The notes below the pieces were generated by a model, which saw only the letters and a list, made by a program, of their open reading frames with translations, was not told the DNA's origin and did not search any database. Positions 17,132 through 23,992 of a stretch of DNA of 52,037 nucleotides are shown here, one piece after another. Positions within the stretch are counted from its first letter, which is position 1; every line of letters starts with the position of its first letter. Made by a program: the position numbers and the translations under genes. The stretch comes from a virus. The stretch is from the IMG/VR virus record IMGVR_UViG_3300049856_000052, positions 1-52,037 of that record. One strand, given 5' to 3'.

Positions 17132-18078
17132 AATTTGTATTGCATCCCTAAGTTTACACAAAAGTATTTAGCTTCACACACCCTCGTCCAAGGCGTCGCC
17201 GAACTAAATACCATCTTTACATTTGGGTCTTCAATGTCAGCTAAATTCTGAATGATTTGACTCTGTGTTGAGTCTTCATTCTTTGCGCTCTGACATTCAT
17301 CAATTACCACGAAGAGTGGATGTAAGAACTTTCTCCACTTGTATTCTATTACTTGTTCTCCATTAACTACCTTCTTCACTTTCTCAATGACAGTCTCCAT
17401 CCCTTTTGCTGAACGAAGAGCATCAAAGTTAATCACCCTGAATTGTTTAACTGGACACAACTTGAAGTGATTCTCTAGCACCCGCCTTGTTTGCTTAACT
17501 ATGCTAGCTTTTGTTATGATAAGTGCTGGCCAAGGTGAATAAGTTCTACCCTCGAACCATCCTGATTGCCACAACTCTGCTAACAAAGCACCATAAATAA
17601 ATGTTTTACCTGTCCCCACTCCTGCTGGCAACAATAAAGCTCTCTTATTTTCTACTAAGAGTTTATGCTTCAACTCTTTCGTCGCTTTGATTTGGTGTCG
17701 ATAGAGTGTGACTGGATATTTAGCAATGAGGTCTGTGCTAGTTTTAGGGACAACAGATTCAACAATAGCAGGAAGATTATCATTCTTGGGAATCTCTATT
17801 TGTTTTGGAGAAGCTACTATTGCTTGTTCATCTAGCACTTCTTTCCTAAGAACTTCTCTGAAAGATTCCTCAAGTGGATTAGCTATGTGAACATTGTAAG
17901 CACTGATTGTTAGTGGCTCATCTAATGCTAAAGCTGGGAAGCGTTCATGGGGAACCGACAAGAAGTTTAACACTTCCCTTGCTGTCTTAATCTTCTTTAG
18001 AGATAGGTCTAGGCGGCACCTATTTAGGGATTGCTGATAGAGTGTTAAACGTTTCTTTCGCAGAGTTGAAGGTTGCAT
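17128..18078 (-). CDS. SF2/SNF2-like helicase, N-terminal RecA half
   Basis: A 316-residue protein with YRHQIKA (Q-motif-like), Walker A PAGVGTGKTF (151-160), motif Ia ALIITKASIV, motif II as VVIDECQS (DECQ) and motif III SSATPWT near the C-terminus, where it ends. The second helicase lobe lies in 15875-17041. Split helicases must reassemble; the break between motifs III and IV is a natural domain boundary. Start ATG lies 3 bp after the preceding stop. Confidence 0.88.
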   Translation of the reverse strand: MQPSTLRKKRLTLYQQSLNRCRLDLSLKKIKTAREVLNFLSVPHERFPALALDEPLTISAYNVHIANPLEESFREVLRKEVLDEQAIVASPKQIEIPKNDNLPAIVESVVPKTSTDLIAKYPVTLYRHQIKATKELKHKLLVENKRALLLPAGVGTGKTFIYGALLAELWQSGWFEGRTYSPWPALIITKASIVKQTRRVLENHFKLCPVKQFRVINFDALRSAKGMETVIEKVKKVVNGEQVIEYKWRKFLHPLFVVIDECQSAKNEDSTQSQIIQNLADIEDPNVKMVFSSATPWTRVCEAKYFCVNLGMQYKL

Positions 18079-18081
18079 AGT

Positions 18082-18300
18082 TCATGCGCAATTGATTAGT
18101 TCATGTTGTTCCCAAAGTCTGTTGAGTAGGTCTTGATAATGATTATGGGTCATCACTACTACATTCATATTAGCAAACGCTGGAATTCTTGGGATATGAC
18201 CAGCTTGTGTTCTCAATTCTCCTTTGCTATTAAGCATAAGTTGAGGAGGTTTTGCTGAATAACCTTTTGCTGATTGTGGGGAAACAACTTCGTGTATCAT
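18082..18300 (-). CDS. Hypothetical protein (72 aa)
   Basis: Small unrecognised protein; Pro-rich N-terminus and a helical C-terminus (NHYQDLLNRLWEQHEL). Coupled by ATGA to the gene before it and placed directly before the helicase N-half. Confidence 0.65.
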   Translation of the reverse strand: MIHEVVSPQSAKGYSAKPPQLMLNSKGELRTQAGHIPRIPAFANMNVVVMTHNHYQDLLNRLWEQHELINCA

Positions 18301-18743
18301 AGCTTTAGTTTTTCAATGTCAATTCCAAAAGGAGCAAGCGAACTCCAATCCTGTAGCTTAACTGCATTGTAAGCTAACGCTCTACAGAAAGGAAGTCCTA
18401 GCATAGGAGCTTTCTTGAAGATAGCTTCCGCAATCATGTCCGCATTATGATTAAAGTTTGTGGACATCACCTTCATCTTTGCTGTTCTCTCACCTGCTGT
18501 CCTCCATTCTTCATATCTCCAGACTACTGATTGCGCGCCCTCAATGTCTTCTATGTAGATGCCTGCTTCTTTAAGGTCTGGTATTTGTTCCCTGATTATC
18601 TTGATTACTTCTTCTCCGGGAACTGCTCTATCCCTAAGCTCCACTCCCTTCTTGTAGCTCCAAAGTAGGATTAGAAATAGTGACCTTGGAATTGTCATTG
18701 ATTCTTCTTGCTTTTTTCCTAATTCTTTTTGCTGTTCGTCCAT
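18297..18743 (-). CDS. Hypothetical protein (148 aa)
   Basis: Mainly helical unrecognised protein, no membrane segment. The start could be ATG 18743 or ATG 18698 (MTIPRSLF); both overlap the basic protein upstream (18634-18897). It is part of the operon leading to the split helicase and bEBP. Confidence 0.65.
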   Translation of the reverse strand: MDEQQKELGKKQEESMTIPRSLFLILLWSYKKGVELRDRAVPGEEVIKIIREQIPDLKEAGIYIEDIEGAQSVVWRYEEWRTAGERTAKMKVMSTNFNHNADMIAEAIFKKAPMLGLPFCRALAYNAVKLQDWSSLAPFGIDIEKLKL

Positions 18744-18897
18744 TTAATTTTTCTCCCACGTTGATAAATTGTCCCTTAGAGGTTTGAAGATAAGAAGTTT
18801 TAGAATAATGAACTATGCGTTCATCTTCTATACTTTGAAGAGGAAGACTGTTTGAAACTTTGAGTTCTCTTAACGCTAATACTTTTGTTGATGGCAT
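18634..18897 (-). CDS. Small basic protein (87 aa)
   Basis: Lys/Arg-rich protein (NGRTAKRIRKKARRINDNSK) that could bind nucleic acid; family unknown. Its ATG directly follows the U-run of the terminator at 18898-18930, so expression may depend on read-through or on the hairpin. The 110-bp overlap with the next gene lowers certainty. Confidence 0.5.
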   Translation of the reverse strand: MPSTKVLALRELKVSNSLPLQSIEDERIVHYSKTSYLQTSKGQFINVGEKLNGRTAKRIRKKARRINDNSKVTISNPTLELQEGSGA

Positions 18898-18930
18898 AAA
18901 ATAAAAATTCCCGTTATAGCACGACGGGAA
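18898..18930 (-). terminator. Rho-independent terminator after the 186-aa gene
   Basis: Minus-strand stem TTCCCGT / ACGGGAA (arms 18924-18930 and 18908-18914), 9-nt loop, then a TTTTTATTTT run reaching the next ATG. It separates the strongly expressed gene 19011-19571 from the helicase/bEBP operon. Confidence 0.75.
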
Positions 18931-19010
18931 AAGCGAGGCTATTCATCTATCTTGGCGACACTAATAGCGGAATGTCAGGAGACGAGAGGAGACAACTCTC
19001 TGCCAAGAAA

Positions 19011-19571
19011 TTACTTCTCGTCAGAACGGCGAGTGCGTTTCTTAGCTTCGATAGCAGCTTCGAGTTCTGCAATCTTAGCAGCGATGGAGATACCTTCGCT
19101 GAAGGCAGCAGCACGCTGTTCGGTAGTGAAATTAGGATTAGTAGAAGCTGCCGTATAAAGGGCAGTCATCTGCTTAACCATATCTTCACGCTCTTCACGG
19201 AGTTCCTTAGCAGTAACGCCACCCTTGACGGCACCACTGAGGATAGTGTCAACAACTTGGTCCCAGTTAACACTGTCAGCATCATAGAACTCCTGTTCAA
19301 GTTCCTTACCAGTCTCAGCATCAGCAACAACTCGCTTCTGCCAACCTGCGTCGCCGAGTGTGTAGTCAAGAGCAGCTTGACCATTAGCCTTCGCTGCACG
19401 AGCAAGGATGTCAACTGCCTCTTTCTTACCGAGGAAGTTAACATAGTCTGCAAGGTTCTCTTCAGTAGGAACAAACGCAAGGTAGAGTTGACCTCGCGCG
19501 GCACCACGGATGATAGTTTGAGGAACTGCTTCAAAAGCAACTCCATTACGTTCGCGAACAATTGTATTCAT
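19011..19571 (-). CDS. Abundant hypothetical protein (186 aa)
   Basis: Soluble, Ala/Glu-rich protein with a beta-containing N-terminus, long helices (LREEREDMVKQMTALYTAA; ISIAAKIAELEAAIEAKK) and a basic tail. Unrecognised. Codon use is more GC-rich and more biased than its neighbours, and it has a dedicated sigma54-type promoter (19700-19715), a ~118-nt A/T-rich leader and its own terminator, all signs of high expression, perhaps as a DNA-coating or structural accessory protein. Confidence 0.75.
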   Translation of the reverse strand: MNTIVRERNGVAFEAVPQTIIRGAARGQLYLAFVPTEENLADYVNFLGKKEAVDILARAAKANGQAALDYTLGDAGWQKRVVADAETGKELEQEFYDADSVNWDQVVDTILSGAVKGGVTAKELREEREDMVKQMTALYTAASTNPNFTTEQRAAAFSEGISIAAKIAELEAAIEAKKRTRRSDEK

Positions 19572-19699
19572 GTTGTTTGTTTTTCTATTTAGTTCTTGTT
19601 AGATAGAGATAGACAGAAACACTCTGTATATTTTACTAGCGAGAATTGCTAAACTACTAATTAAGGACTAAGGTTGAAAGAATAAGGACAAGTCTCTCT

Positions 19700-19715
19700 A
19701 GCAGGACTCATGCCA
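19700..19715 (-). promoter_or_regulatory. Sigma54-type -24/-12 promoter
   Basis: Minus-strand TGGCATGAGTCCTGCT: exact GG/GC spacing, one deviation (C for T) in the -12 box. It overlies the intergenic stretch after the 59-aa gene and would start transcription near 19688, giving a ~118-nt leader for the 186-aa gene. Read-through of the terminator at 18898 would also transcribe the bEBP gene. Confidence 0.75.
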
Positions 19716-19729
19716 AAGGATTTAATAGG

Positions 19730-19909
19730 TTAGTCTTGCAACTTAATGCAAGAGCTAAACTTAGAATTCTTGGGGAACCATTCCCCAATGTTAGAAGAAT
19801 CATTCTTGTCATGCACTACTAAATAGTGTGTTGATGATTCTTTGATGATGGTTCCTGTGAAGGATTGTGATTTACCATCAGGACGACTAATAAGGATTGA
19901 GGCTTTCAT
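19730..19909 (-). CDS. Hypothetical protein (59 aa)
   Basis: ATG 19909 overlaps the ligase-like stop as ATGA. The 59-residue product has beta-type segments (SILISRPDGK, THYLVVHDK) and ends KFSSCIKLQD. Unrecognised. The coupled start supports it as a real gene. Confidence 0.6.
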   Translation of the reverse strand: MKASILISRPDGKSQSFTGTIIKESSTHYLVVHDKNDSSNIGEWFPKNSKFSSCIKLQD

Positions 19910-20481
19910 TTTGTTTTCTTTGGTTTTACTAATAGTCGCTGACTTCCAAAGTCACGAGTCTTGATTTTTACCATTCGCCCATCAGGATGATGCCAGACGA
20001 TGCCTTCGATATCTTTGCCACTTAGATACAACTTGAGTTCATCATAAGAGCGTGGCGCATCATTCAGAACTTCGCACCCGTGAGCAATAAGTGTGTGTGT
20101 TGGTATGCCTTCTGGATTGCCTTGGATTTTTGGTCCGATGAGTTCATATGTCCCATCGGGCAAGTTTCCTCCAACCACATTCCACGCCTCACGATGCCAT
20201 TGGTCACTAGAATCATCTCCGACAAGCAGCCATCCGGGGTGATGACCAGTTACAAAGTCAGGTTCTTGTGCGGCCTCAAATCCGATTGGTGGTGTCTTTC
20301 CTTTTTTTGCGTCGTATCGCTTCCACAGTTTTCCATCCCGAATCATACAACACGTTCCATCATACTTGCGTGTAGCGACACCTTCACCGGCTGCCACCCA
20401 TTCAGCACCCGGCATGATTTCATTTCTTACAAGGCGGCTGCCTTCGTAGTTTCGTTGATACAGACTAATTATTTTTTTCAT
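19906..20481 (-). CDS. RNA-ligase-like nucleotidyltransferase
   Basis: A 191-residue single-domain protein with covalent nucleotidyltransferase motifs: [10 protein letters not shown] (motif I, lysine K39 in K-Y-D-G), [13 protein letters not shown] (motif III region), [11 protein letters not shown] (motif IV) and [10 protein letters not shown] (motif V). It lacks a C-terminal OB domain, as in small DUF5565/RNA-ligase-like phage proteins. It probably seals or adenylylates nucleic acid, perhaps repairing tRNA, but the substrate is unknown. It overlaps the DfrB-like gene by 17 bp and the 59-aa gene by 4 bp. Confidence 0.8.
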   Translation of the reverse strand: MKKIISLYQRNYEGSRLVRNEIMPGAEWVAAGEGVATRKYDGTCCMIRDGKLWKRYDAKKGKTPPIGFEAAQEPDFVTGHHPGWLLVGDDSSDQWHREAWNVVGGNLPDGTYELIGPKIQGNPEGIPTHTLIAHGCEVLNDAPRSYDELKLYLSGKDIEGIVWHHPDGRMVKIKTRDFGSQRLLVKPKKTK

Positions 20482-20668
20482 ACCTGGCCGTCGCTTTTTC
20501 CTGTAATACTAAAGCTTTCACTGGGTAAATCTGGACAGAACCAGATTCATATTCTGATTCTACACAATAACCTTCTGGAGTCAGCTTTGTTGAATAAGTC
20601 CCAACAACTGTCCCTCGCCAGTTTGCGCCTGTTATTTTACGAACTTTATCACCAAGTTTGAATAGCAT
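20465..20668 (-). CDS. DfrB (R67)-type dihydrofolate reductase homologue
   Basis: A 67-residue SH3-like protein closely resembling plasmid R67 DHFR. From memory of R67: [14 protein letters not shown] aligns with its [27 protein letters not shown] with TNLTPEGYAVESE, and [11 protein letters not shown] with [11 protein letters not shown]. Residues matching the R67 active-site pore (K32, S65, Q67, I68, Y69) are K11, S44, Q46, I47 and Y48. The dispensable disordered N-terminus of R67 is missing; a 14-residue basic tail is added. R67 is a homotetramer reducing dihydrofolate with NADPH and is insensitive to trimethoprim. Whether this protein has that activity is untested. It overlaps the ligase-like gene. 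Confidence 0.88.
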   Translation of the reverse strand: MLFKLGDKVRKITGANWRGTVVGTYSTKLTPEGYCVESEYESGSVQIYPVKALVLQEKATARYEKNN

Positions 20669-20700
20669 AAGCTAAATGCTCATTTGGTTTTTTAGTTAAC

Positions 20701-21045
20701 TCACTTAATCTCAATTCCAAGTGACTCGATTTTATTTTTCAGCTCAGTAAGTTCTGCTTGGATTTTGTTCTTCTCAGAGTATTCAGCTAGCCAACGAGTT
20801 GTTGTTAGTGCGTTCTCAGAGGTCAACTTAGTGATTGCGTCATGCGGTGCGATTAGGAAGTCATCCTGAACAACTTCAAAAGACAAGCGTTTATCTACTT
20901 CGGCGGCGATCCACTTGATGTCTTTTCCATAGCCTTCAGAAGTTACAAGTTTTGCGGAAGACAAGGCTCTAAGTAGCACTCCTGAGTCTTGGTCAACGTC
21001 GATAATTACGAAATGTGAGTAAGGAACTTCGAGTTTGATTTTCAT
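20701..21045 (-). CDS. Hypothetical protein (114 aa)
   Basis: Alpha/beta N-terminus (SHFVIIDVDQDSGVLLRALS) and a C-terminal coiled coil (NKIQAELTELKNKIESLGI). Unrecognised. ATGA-coupled to the ABA-sandwich gene upstream. Confidence 0.65.
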   Translation of the reverse strand: MKIKLEVPYSHFVIIDVDQDSGVLLRALSSAKLVTSEGYGKDIKWIAAEVDKRLSFEVVQDDFLIAPHDAITKLTSENALTTTRWLAEYSEKNKIQAELTELKNKIESLGIEIK

Positions 21046-21389
21046 GGTTTTGTTTTTTGGTTAATGGTGAGGAGAAAGGCTTCTGCGCGTTGGGCTGCGG
21101 TGGCATTAACTAAGAAGTAAATGCGCATCCATTTATCGTCAGATGGTAATGTTGGGTCGTAATGAAGTGGATGCACATTTACTAAGTTTGCTACATAAGC
21201 ACGACGCTGTGCGTTTGTTAAACTATTCTCCGCCTCGTGCATTGCGTTCAGGTCGTTGAGGTAGTTGGGCGGAGAATAACAAACTTGCATTACTTCTGGA
21301 TGACACCAGTAGGCATCTCCATGCTCTTGTGTTTTGTGAGTCCATCCACACGCTTCTGCTATCGCGATTCGTTTTTGTTCAGGGGTCAT
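21042..21389 (-). CDS. Phage ABA-sandwich domain protein
   Basis: A 115-residue protein with the pattern I know from phage ABA-sandwich (Phage_ABA_S-type) proteins: opening IAIAEACGWT, a Trp/Cys-containing middle (YWCHPE), PNYLNDLNAMHEAE and closing ATAAQRAEAFL. Function unknown in the family; common in early regions. Standing after a 32-bp gap, it begins a run of four coupled genes ending at 19730. Confidence 0.75.
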   Translation of the reverse strand: MTPEQKRIAIAEACGWTHKTQEHGDAYWCHPEVMQVCYSPPNYLNDLNAMHEAENSLTNAQRRAYVANLVNVHPLHYDPTLPSDDKWMRIYFLVNATAAQRAEAFLLTINQKTKP

Positions 21390-21421
21390 AAGTTATTGAA
21401 TTGAAAGGTTGAGTGTTGTTG

Positions 21422-21598
21422 TTAACATGCGTTATGTTTACTAACAGTGTCCCAGCCTAAACTAGACCAAGACTCATAATTTCGTCCAAATCTAAAAATT
21501 CTACCTAATTTAAGTGATTGGCCTTTGTAAGGCCTCCAAACTTTTTTACCTTTAATCAGGAATTGAACATGAATGTTGTCTATTCTATATGGTTTCAT
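21422..21598 (-). CDS. Hypothetical protein (58 aa)
   Basis: Short basic, aromatic-rich product starting at ATG 21598 (KPYRIDNIHVQFLIKGKK). A longer frame to 21682 would run into the tRNA, so the shorter start is chosen. No SD. It begins 9 bp after the tRNA 3' end, so it may be freed by tRNA processing. Confidence 0.4.
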   Translation of the reverse strand: MKPYRIDNIHVQFLIKGKKVWRPYKGQSLKLGRIFRFGRNYESWSSLGWDTVSKHNAC

Positions 21599-21607
21599 AA
21601 AAAGGTT

Positions 21608-21721
21608 GAGCGCGGCAGGATTTGAACCTGCACGTCGGGTTCTTCCTCGGTGGTAGCTTTCGCACTCCGAATAGACCGACACGTTATTAAGTCATGCGTC
21701 TTTACATTCCGCCACGCGCTC
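21608..21721 (-). tRNA. tRNA-Leu(UAA)-like with very long variable arm
   Basis: On the minus strand: acceptor GAGCGCG / CGCGCTC (7 bp perfect), Leu-like D-arm GCGGAATGTAAAGACGC, anticodon loop CTTAATA (anticodon UAA) on an imperfect stem CATGA/ACGTG, and a perfect T-arm GCAGG-TTCAAAT-CCTGC. Between anticodon and T arms lie about 47 nt instead of the usual 10-24. They fold as TCGG/CCGA, TTCGG/CCGAG and a GAAA-capped hairpin. Total 114 nt, CCA not encoded. U at position 37 and the A-A mismatch are odd, so it may be atypical or non-functional. Confidence 0.7.
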
Positions 21722-21857
21722 ATAAATTAAGTTTCACCAGTTCGCTCCGCTGGTGAGCCGGAAGCTTTAAGACAGCCAACTTTGCTTTAACGACATTTTT
21801 GTAGCTCATAACTAGTATTGCTGTTTCTTTTGTCGTATGCTTGCGAGGCATATTGAA

Positions 21858-21969
21858 TTATCCCGCCGCGAGAGTGTCCTGACATGACTCAGTGACGCTT
21901 GCCGACATCTTCGACTGTGATGTCTTGCTGTGCTCTTTCGCGCTTTCGGCCAGCACAGGCACGGGATAA
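21858..21969. ncRNA. Candidate four-way-junction structured RNA
   Basis: Closing stem TTATCCCG 21858-21865 / CGGGATAA 21962-21969 (8 bp) encloses three hairpins: GTGTCCTGA 21874-21882 with TCAG-T-GACGC 21889-21898 (9 bp, one bulge); GACATC 21904-21909 / GATGTC 21919-21924; TGTGCT 21929-21934 / AGCACA 21952-21957. It looks like a cloverleaf but lacks tRNA consensus. GC-rich against an AT-rich setting and without an open frame. Strand undetermined; its place before a minus-strand tRNA favours minus. A further hairpin CACCAG/CTGGTG lies near 21735-21755. Confidence 0.6.
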
Positions 21970-21992
21970 ATTGTTAAAATCATTTACTCTGC

Positions 21993-22199
21993 TTACATAC
22001 TAAGTTGACTTATCATTTTAAGAGCAAAAGTAAAAGCCTCATTTTTATCTATAAAGATTTTTGTTTCTGGTTTGTAAGGAACTTTTCTATAAATACAACC
22101 AGCTTCAATCTCATAGTCAAAGTAAGTGACTAAGTAACCCCAACCATCTTGATTTTGGACTCTTTCGATGATTATCTTATAGCAAGAACAATATCCCAT
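21993..22199 (-). CDS. Hypothetical protein (68 aa)
   Basis: Small beta-rich protein (YKIIIERVQNQDGWGYLVTY) with two N-terminal cysteines and a helical end. Unrecognised, isolated between two non-coding structured gaps; no SD. Confidence 0.55.
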   Translation of the reverse strand: MGYCSCYKIIIERVQNQDGWGYLVTYFDYEIEAGCIYRKVPYKPETKIFIDKNEAFTFALKMISQLSM

Positions 22200-22239
22200 A
22201 TTTTAATCGAGGGTGTAAATAGAATTATTAAAATTGAAT

Positions 22240-22372
22240 TCTCTCTCCGTTACTCGACAGGAGCAGTAATTAGTGCTTTGTGCCCGAATGACTCAATGTT
22301 GTTTAGACGTTGACTTATTTTCACAAAGCAGGATTTGCAAGACGAACCTTTTTCTAATTACCCGGAGAGAGA
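22240..22372. ncRNA. Candidate long nested stem-loop RNA
   Basis: Four nested perfect helices: TCTCTCTCCG 22240-22249 / CGGAGAGAGA 22363-22372 (10 bp); GTAATTAG 22266-22273 / CTAATTAC 22354-22361 (8 bp); TGCTTTGTG 22274-22282 / CACAAAGCA 22322-22330 (9 bp); TCAATG 22293-22298 / CGTTGA 22308-22313 (one wobble). A 23-nt bulge (22331-22353) and a 16-nt internal loop are left unpaired. No gene fits here. Strand undetermined. Confidence 0.65.
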
Positions 22373-22467
22373 TTAAAGAACAACCAAGAGAAAGTAAAGC
22401 GCGGCGCAAATGAATAAGCAGCCGAGGAAATCAAGGATTAGTGTTTTTGAGTTCATATTAGTAAGAT

Positions 22468-22570
22468 GGTTCCATAGAAAGTAGTAGAACTGCCAGACAC
22501 ATGAATTTTTGCTGGCATGGATATTGCAAGTCTCCACTCTATCTTATGCTCTACTACTCTCTAGGGAACC
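22468..22570. ncRNA. Candidate branched structured RNA
   Basis: A 21-bp helix with two mismatches (22468-22488 with 22550-22570; GGTTCC/GGAACC at its base, GTAGTAGA/TCTACTAC at its top) carries two inner hairpins, TGCCAG 22491-22496 / CTGGCA 22512-22517 and TGGA 22518-22521 / TCCA 22533-22536. On the plus strand TGGCATGGATATTGCA (22513-22528) also fits the sigma54 -24/-12 pattern, but no plus-strand gene follows. Confidence 0.55.
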
Positions 22571-22604
22571 TCCATCTGTCACATGGAAGCTCTTTGGTTT
22601 TTCG

Positions 22605-22677
22605 GTTCCTAATTAGGAACTGGCCAGTTACGGTAAAGGACTACTGAAAGCTAGGCAAAACAAATGTTTTGCTCTAG
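22605..22677. other. Palindrome and 3' hairpin after the 98-aa gene
   Basis: GTTCCTAATTAGGAAC (22605-22620) is a perfect palindrome. CTAGGCAAAAC 22651-22661 pairs with GTTTTGC-T-CTAG 22666-22677 (11 bp, one bulge), just downstream of the minus-strand stop at 22685. It is one of three CTA-based hairpins at gene borders here. Confidence 0.55.
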
Positions 22678-22684
22678 TTGCATT

Positions 22685-22981
22685 TTATGGAATTGGACGA
22701 AGATGTTGTGGAATATTTTTTAAGAATTCGCTAAGGATTTCATACTGAATCCCTAGTTCTGCATTTTCTTCGTCGGAATTAGCCCAAATGAACAAAAATG
22801 CGGCACATTCTTTACAAGAAAGAATTGCTGCATAACTTTTTTCCATTGAGAGGCTTCCACTTGTGTCAACGATTGTGAGTTTCCAGTTGCCAGAATTAAG
22901 CCAAACAAGAGTAAACTCTTGGTCAGATTGTTGCGCATGGAGACTCGCTTCTCCGTTAGGTAGTGTTAGTATTGTTTGCAT
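22685..22981 (-). CDS. Hypothetical protein (98 aa)
   Basis: Beta-rich N-terminus (ILTLPNGEASLHA, FTLVWLNSGNWKLTIVD) and a helical C-terminus containing CKECAAF. Unrecognised. ATG 22981 is preferred to an in-frame GTG at 23032. It is the only gene between promoter 23099-23114 and a 3' hairpin, so it is probably monocistronic. Confidence 0.6.
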   Translation of the reverse strand: MQTILTLPNGEASLHAQQSDQEFTLVWLNSGNWKLTIVDTSGSLSMEKSYAAILSCKECAAFLFIWANSDEENAELGIQYEILSEFLKNIPQHLRPIP

Positions 22982-23098
22982 AGCTTTCAATAGTCCCTTC
23001 CTACTGACTCGCCCCTTTTCGTCCGGCGGCACAGTGCATAGATAGTTGTTCCGTGTTTACAACTTATCAATTAGGAAGACTTAGGACTTCCTGCATCT

Positions 23099-23114
23099 AG
23101 CAATTTCTGTGCCA
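23099..23114 (-). promoter_or_regulatory. Sigma54-type -24/-12 promoter
   Basis: Minus-strand TGGCACAGAAATTGCT fits TGGCAC-N5-TTGCW at every fixed position. Predicted start near 23087, about 105 nt before ATG 22981; the leader contains the hairpin AGGAAG/CTTCCT. Confidence 0.8.
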
Positions 23115-23165
23115 CTGCTTATTTAGGGCTTGCTTAAATTTTAAGCAATTATAGACAGTCCTCTT

Positions 23166-23269
23166 GTTAGTTAGATTGAATTGATTGACGTGTTGGAAAT
23201 AAATTCCTGATGGATTAACCATAGCCAATGCTGGCCAGCGATTAACTCAATCAACTCAATCTAAGTAAC
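23166..23269. ncRNA. Candidate structured RNA with 23-bp helix
   Basis: Arms 23166-23188 and 23247-23269 are complementary over 23 bp with one mismatch and one wobble, enclosing GGAA/TTCC and GCTGGCCAGC-type hairpins. On the plus strand TGTTTTTTTGA follows directly. The perfect 9-bp hairpin TTGCTTAAA/TTTAAGCAA lies just before (about 23133-23151). No gene fits. Confidence 0.55.
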
Positions 23270-23290
23270 TGTTTTTTTGATAGATGGAAG

Positions 23291-23312
23291 CTATACACAC
23301 TTTTGTGTATAG
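23291..23312. other. Perfect hairpin after the alanine/tyrosine-repeat gene
   Basis: CTATACACA 23291-23299, loop CTTT, TGTGTATAG 23304-23312; 12 bp past the minus-strand stop. Nearly the same hairpin with the same loop stands at 23993-24014, so the gene 23324-23920 is bracketed by matching hairpins. Confidence 0.65.
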
Positions 23313-23323
23313 TGAAAACCGGA

Positions 23324-23920
23324 TTATCCTTTCCAATTGTAGGCTTTTAGTGCTAATTCTTTTAGGGGCAGACTAGCAGCAACATAAGCAGCAACATAAG
23401 CAGCATAATAAGCAACAACATAAGCAGCATTATTAGTAGCATAATAAGCAGCATAATAAGCATTATTAGTAGCATAATAAGCAGCATAATAAGCAGTAGC
23501 AGCTTTAAGGCTTCTATCTTTTCCACTTATCCAATTATCTGCCCATGTTTGCCATTGTTCATCTTTATAAACTTCTTTTGCGCAAATAATTCCAAAATAT
23601 ATTTTCTGTAAGTCTGTATATTCTGGAAGTTCTATTTTTCGAAGAGTTGTCAATTTTAGACATCCAAATTTCAGGTTATAGTTACTGATAATGTTACTGC
23701 CATCTGCTATTGCTTCCCATAGAATTGGAGATTTGAATTGAGCATGAGTTGGATTCAAAAGGACTGCCAAATACTTGTCATCATAAAAATGAAGACAAGT
23801 ATTTGAGCAAAGAGCTATTGTTTCATCTTCTTTCAATTGAATCTCATTTGTTATCCCTTCACCCCACTGCATACCATTAAAGGATTGTCCTTTTTCATCT
23901 GTTAGTTTGAAGCATTTCAT
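23324..23920 (-). CDS. DUF7666-like protein with Tyr/Ala/Asn repeat tail
   Basis: A 198-residue product starting KCFKLTDEKGQSFNGMQWGE, a pattern I recall from a widespread phage family (DUF7666-like), followed by LHFYDDKYLAVLLNPTHAQF, LKFGCLKLTTLRKI and the usual EVYKDEQWQTWADNWISGKD block. The C-terminal ~50 residues are a low-complexity repeat of AYYAAYYATNN-type units. ATG 23920 matches the family start; an upstream TTG at 23959 is less likely. Function unknown; no promoter recognised. Confidence 0.8.
   Translation of the reverse strand: MKCFKLTDEKGQSFNGMQWGEGITNEIQLKEDETIALCSNTCLHFYDDKYLAVLLNPTHAQFKSPILWEAIADGSNIISNYNLKFGCLKLTTLRKIELPEYTDLQKIYFGIICAKEVYKDEQWQTWADNWISGKDRSLKAATAYYAAYYATNNAYYAAYYATNNAAYVVAYYAAYVAAYVAASLPLKELALKAYNWKG
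23370..23500. repeat. Triplet-based minisatellite in coding DNA
   Basis: Runs of AGCAGCATAATAAGC / AGCAACATA-type units, all multiples of three so the frame stays open, encode the Ala/Tyr/Asn tail. Near-identical 39-bp blocks (AYYATNNAYYAAY) occur twice, as expected from slippage. Confidence 0.8.
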
Positions 23921-23992
23921 AATCGAAGATAGGTTTTGAATTTTGTGGACAGCTTCCAACTATCAAATAAAAGTTCTCTTGTTGGCTAAATG

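Noticed and set aside
21422-21682. 86-codon frame extending through the tRNA
   Set aside because: The upstream 28 codons overlap the conserved T-arm; only the 58-codon part from 21598 is kept.
21858-21969. Hammerhead or other known self-cleaving ribozyme
   Set aside because: No CUGAUGA/GAAA core or other remembered ribozyme signature is present.
22513-22528. Plus-strand TGGCATGGATATTGCA as a ninth sigma54 promoter
   Set aside because: The match is very good, but no plus-strand gene follows and the bases form part of a hairpin stem; noted within the structured element only.
23370-23500. CRISPR array
   Set aside because: The repeats are contiguous triplet units in an open reading frame with no spacers.
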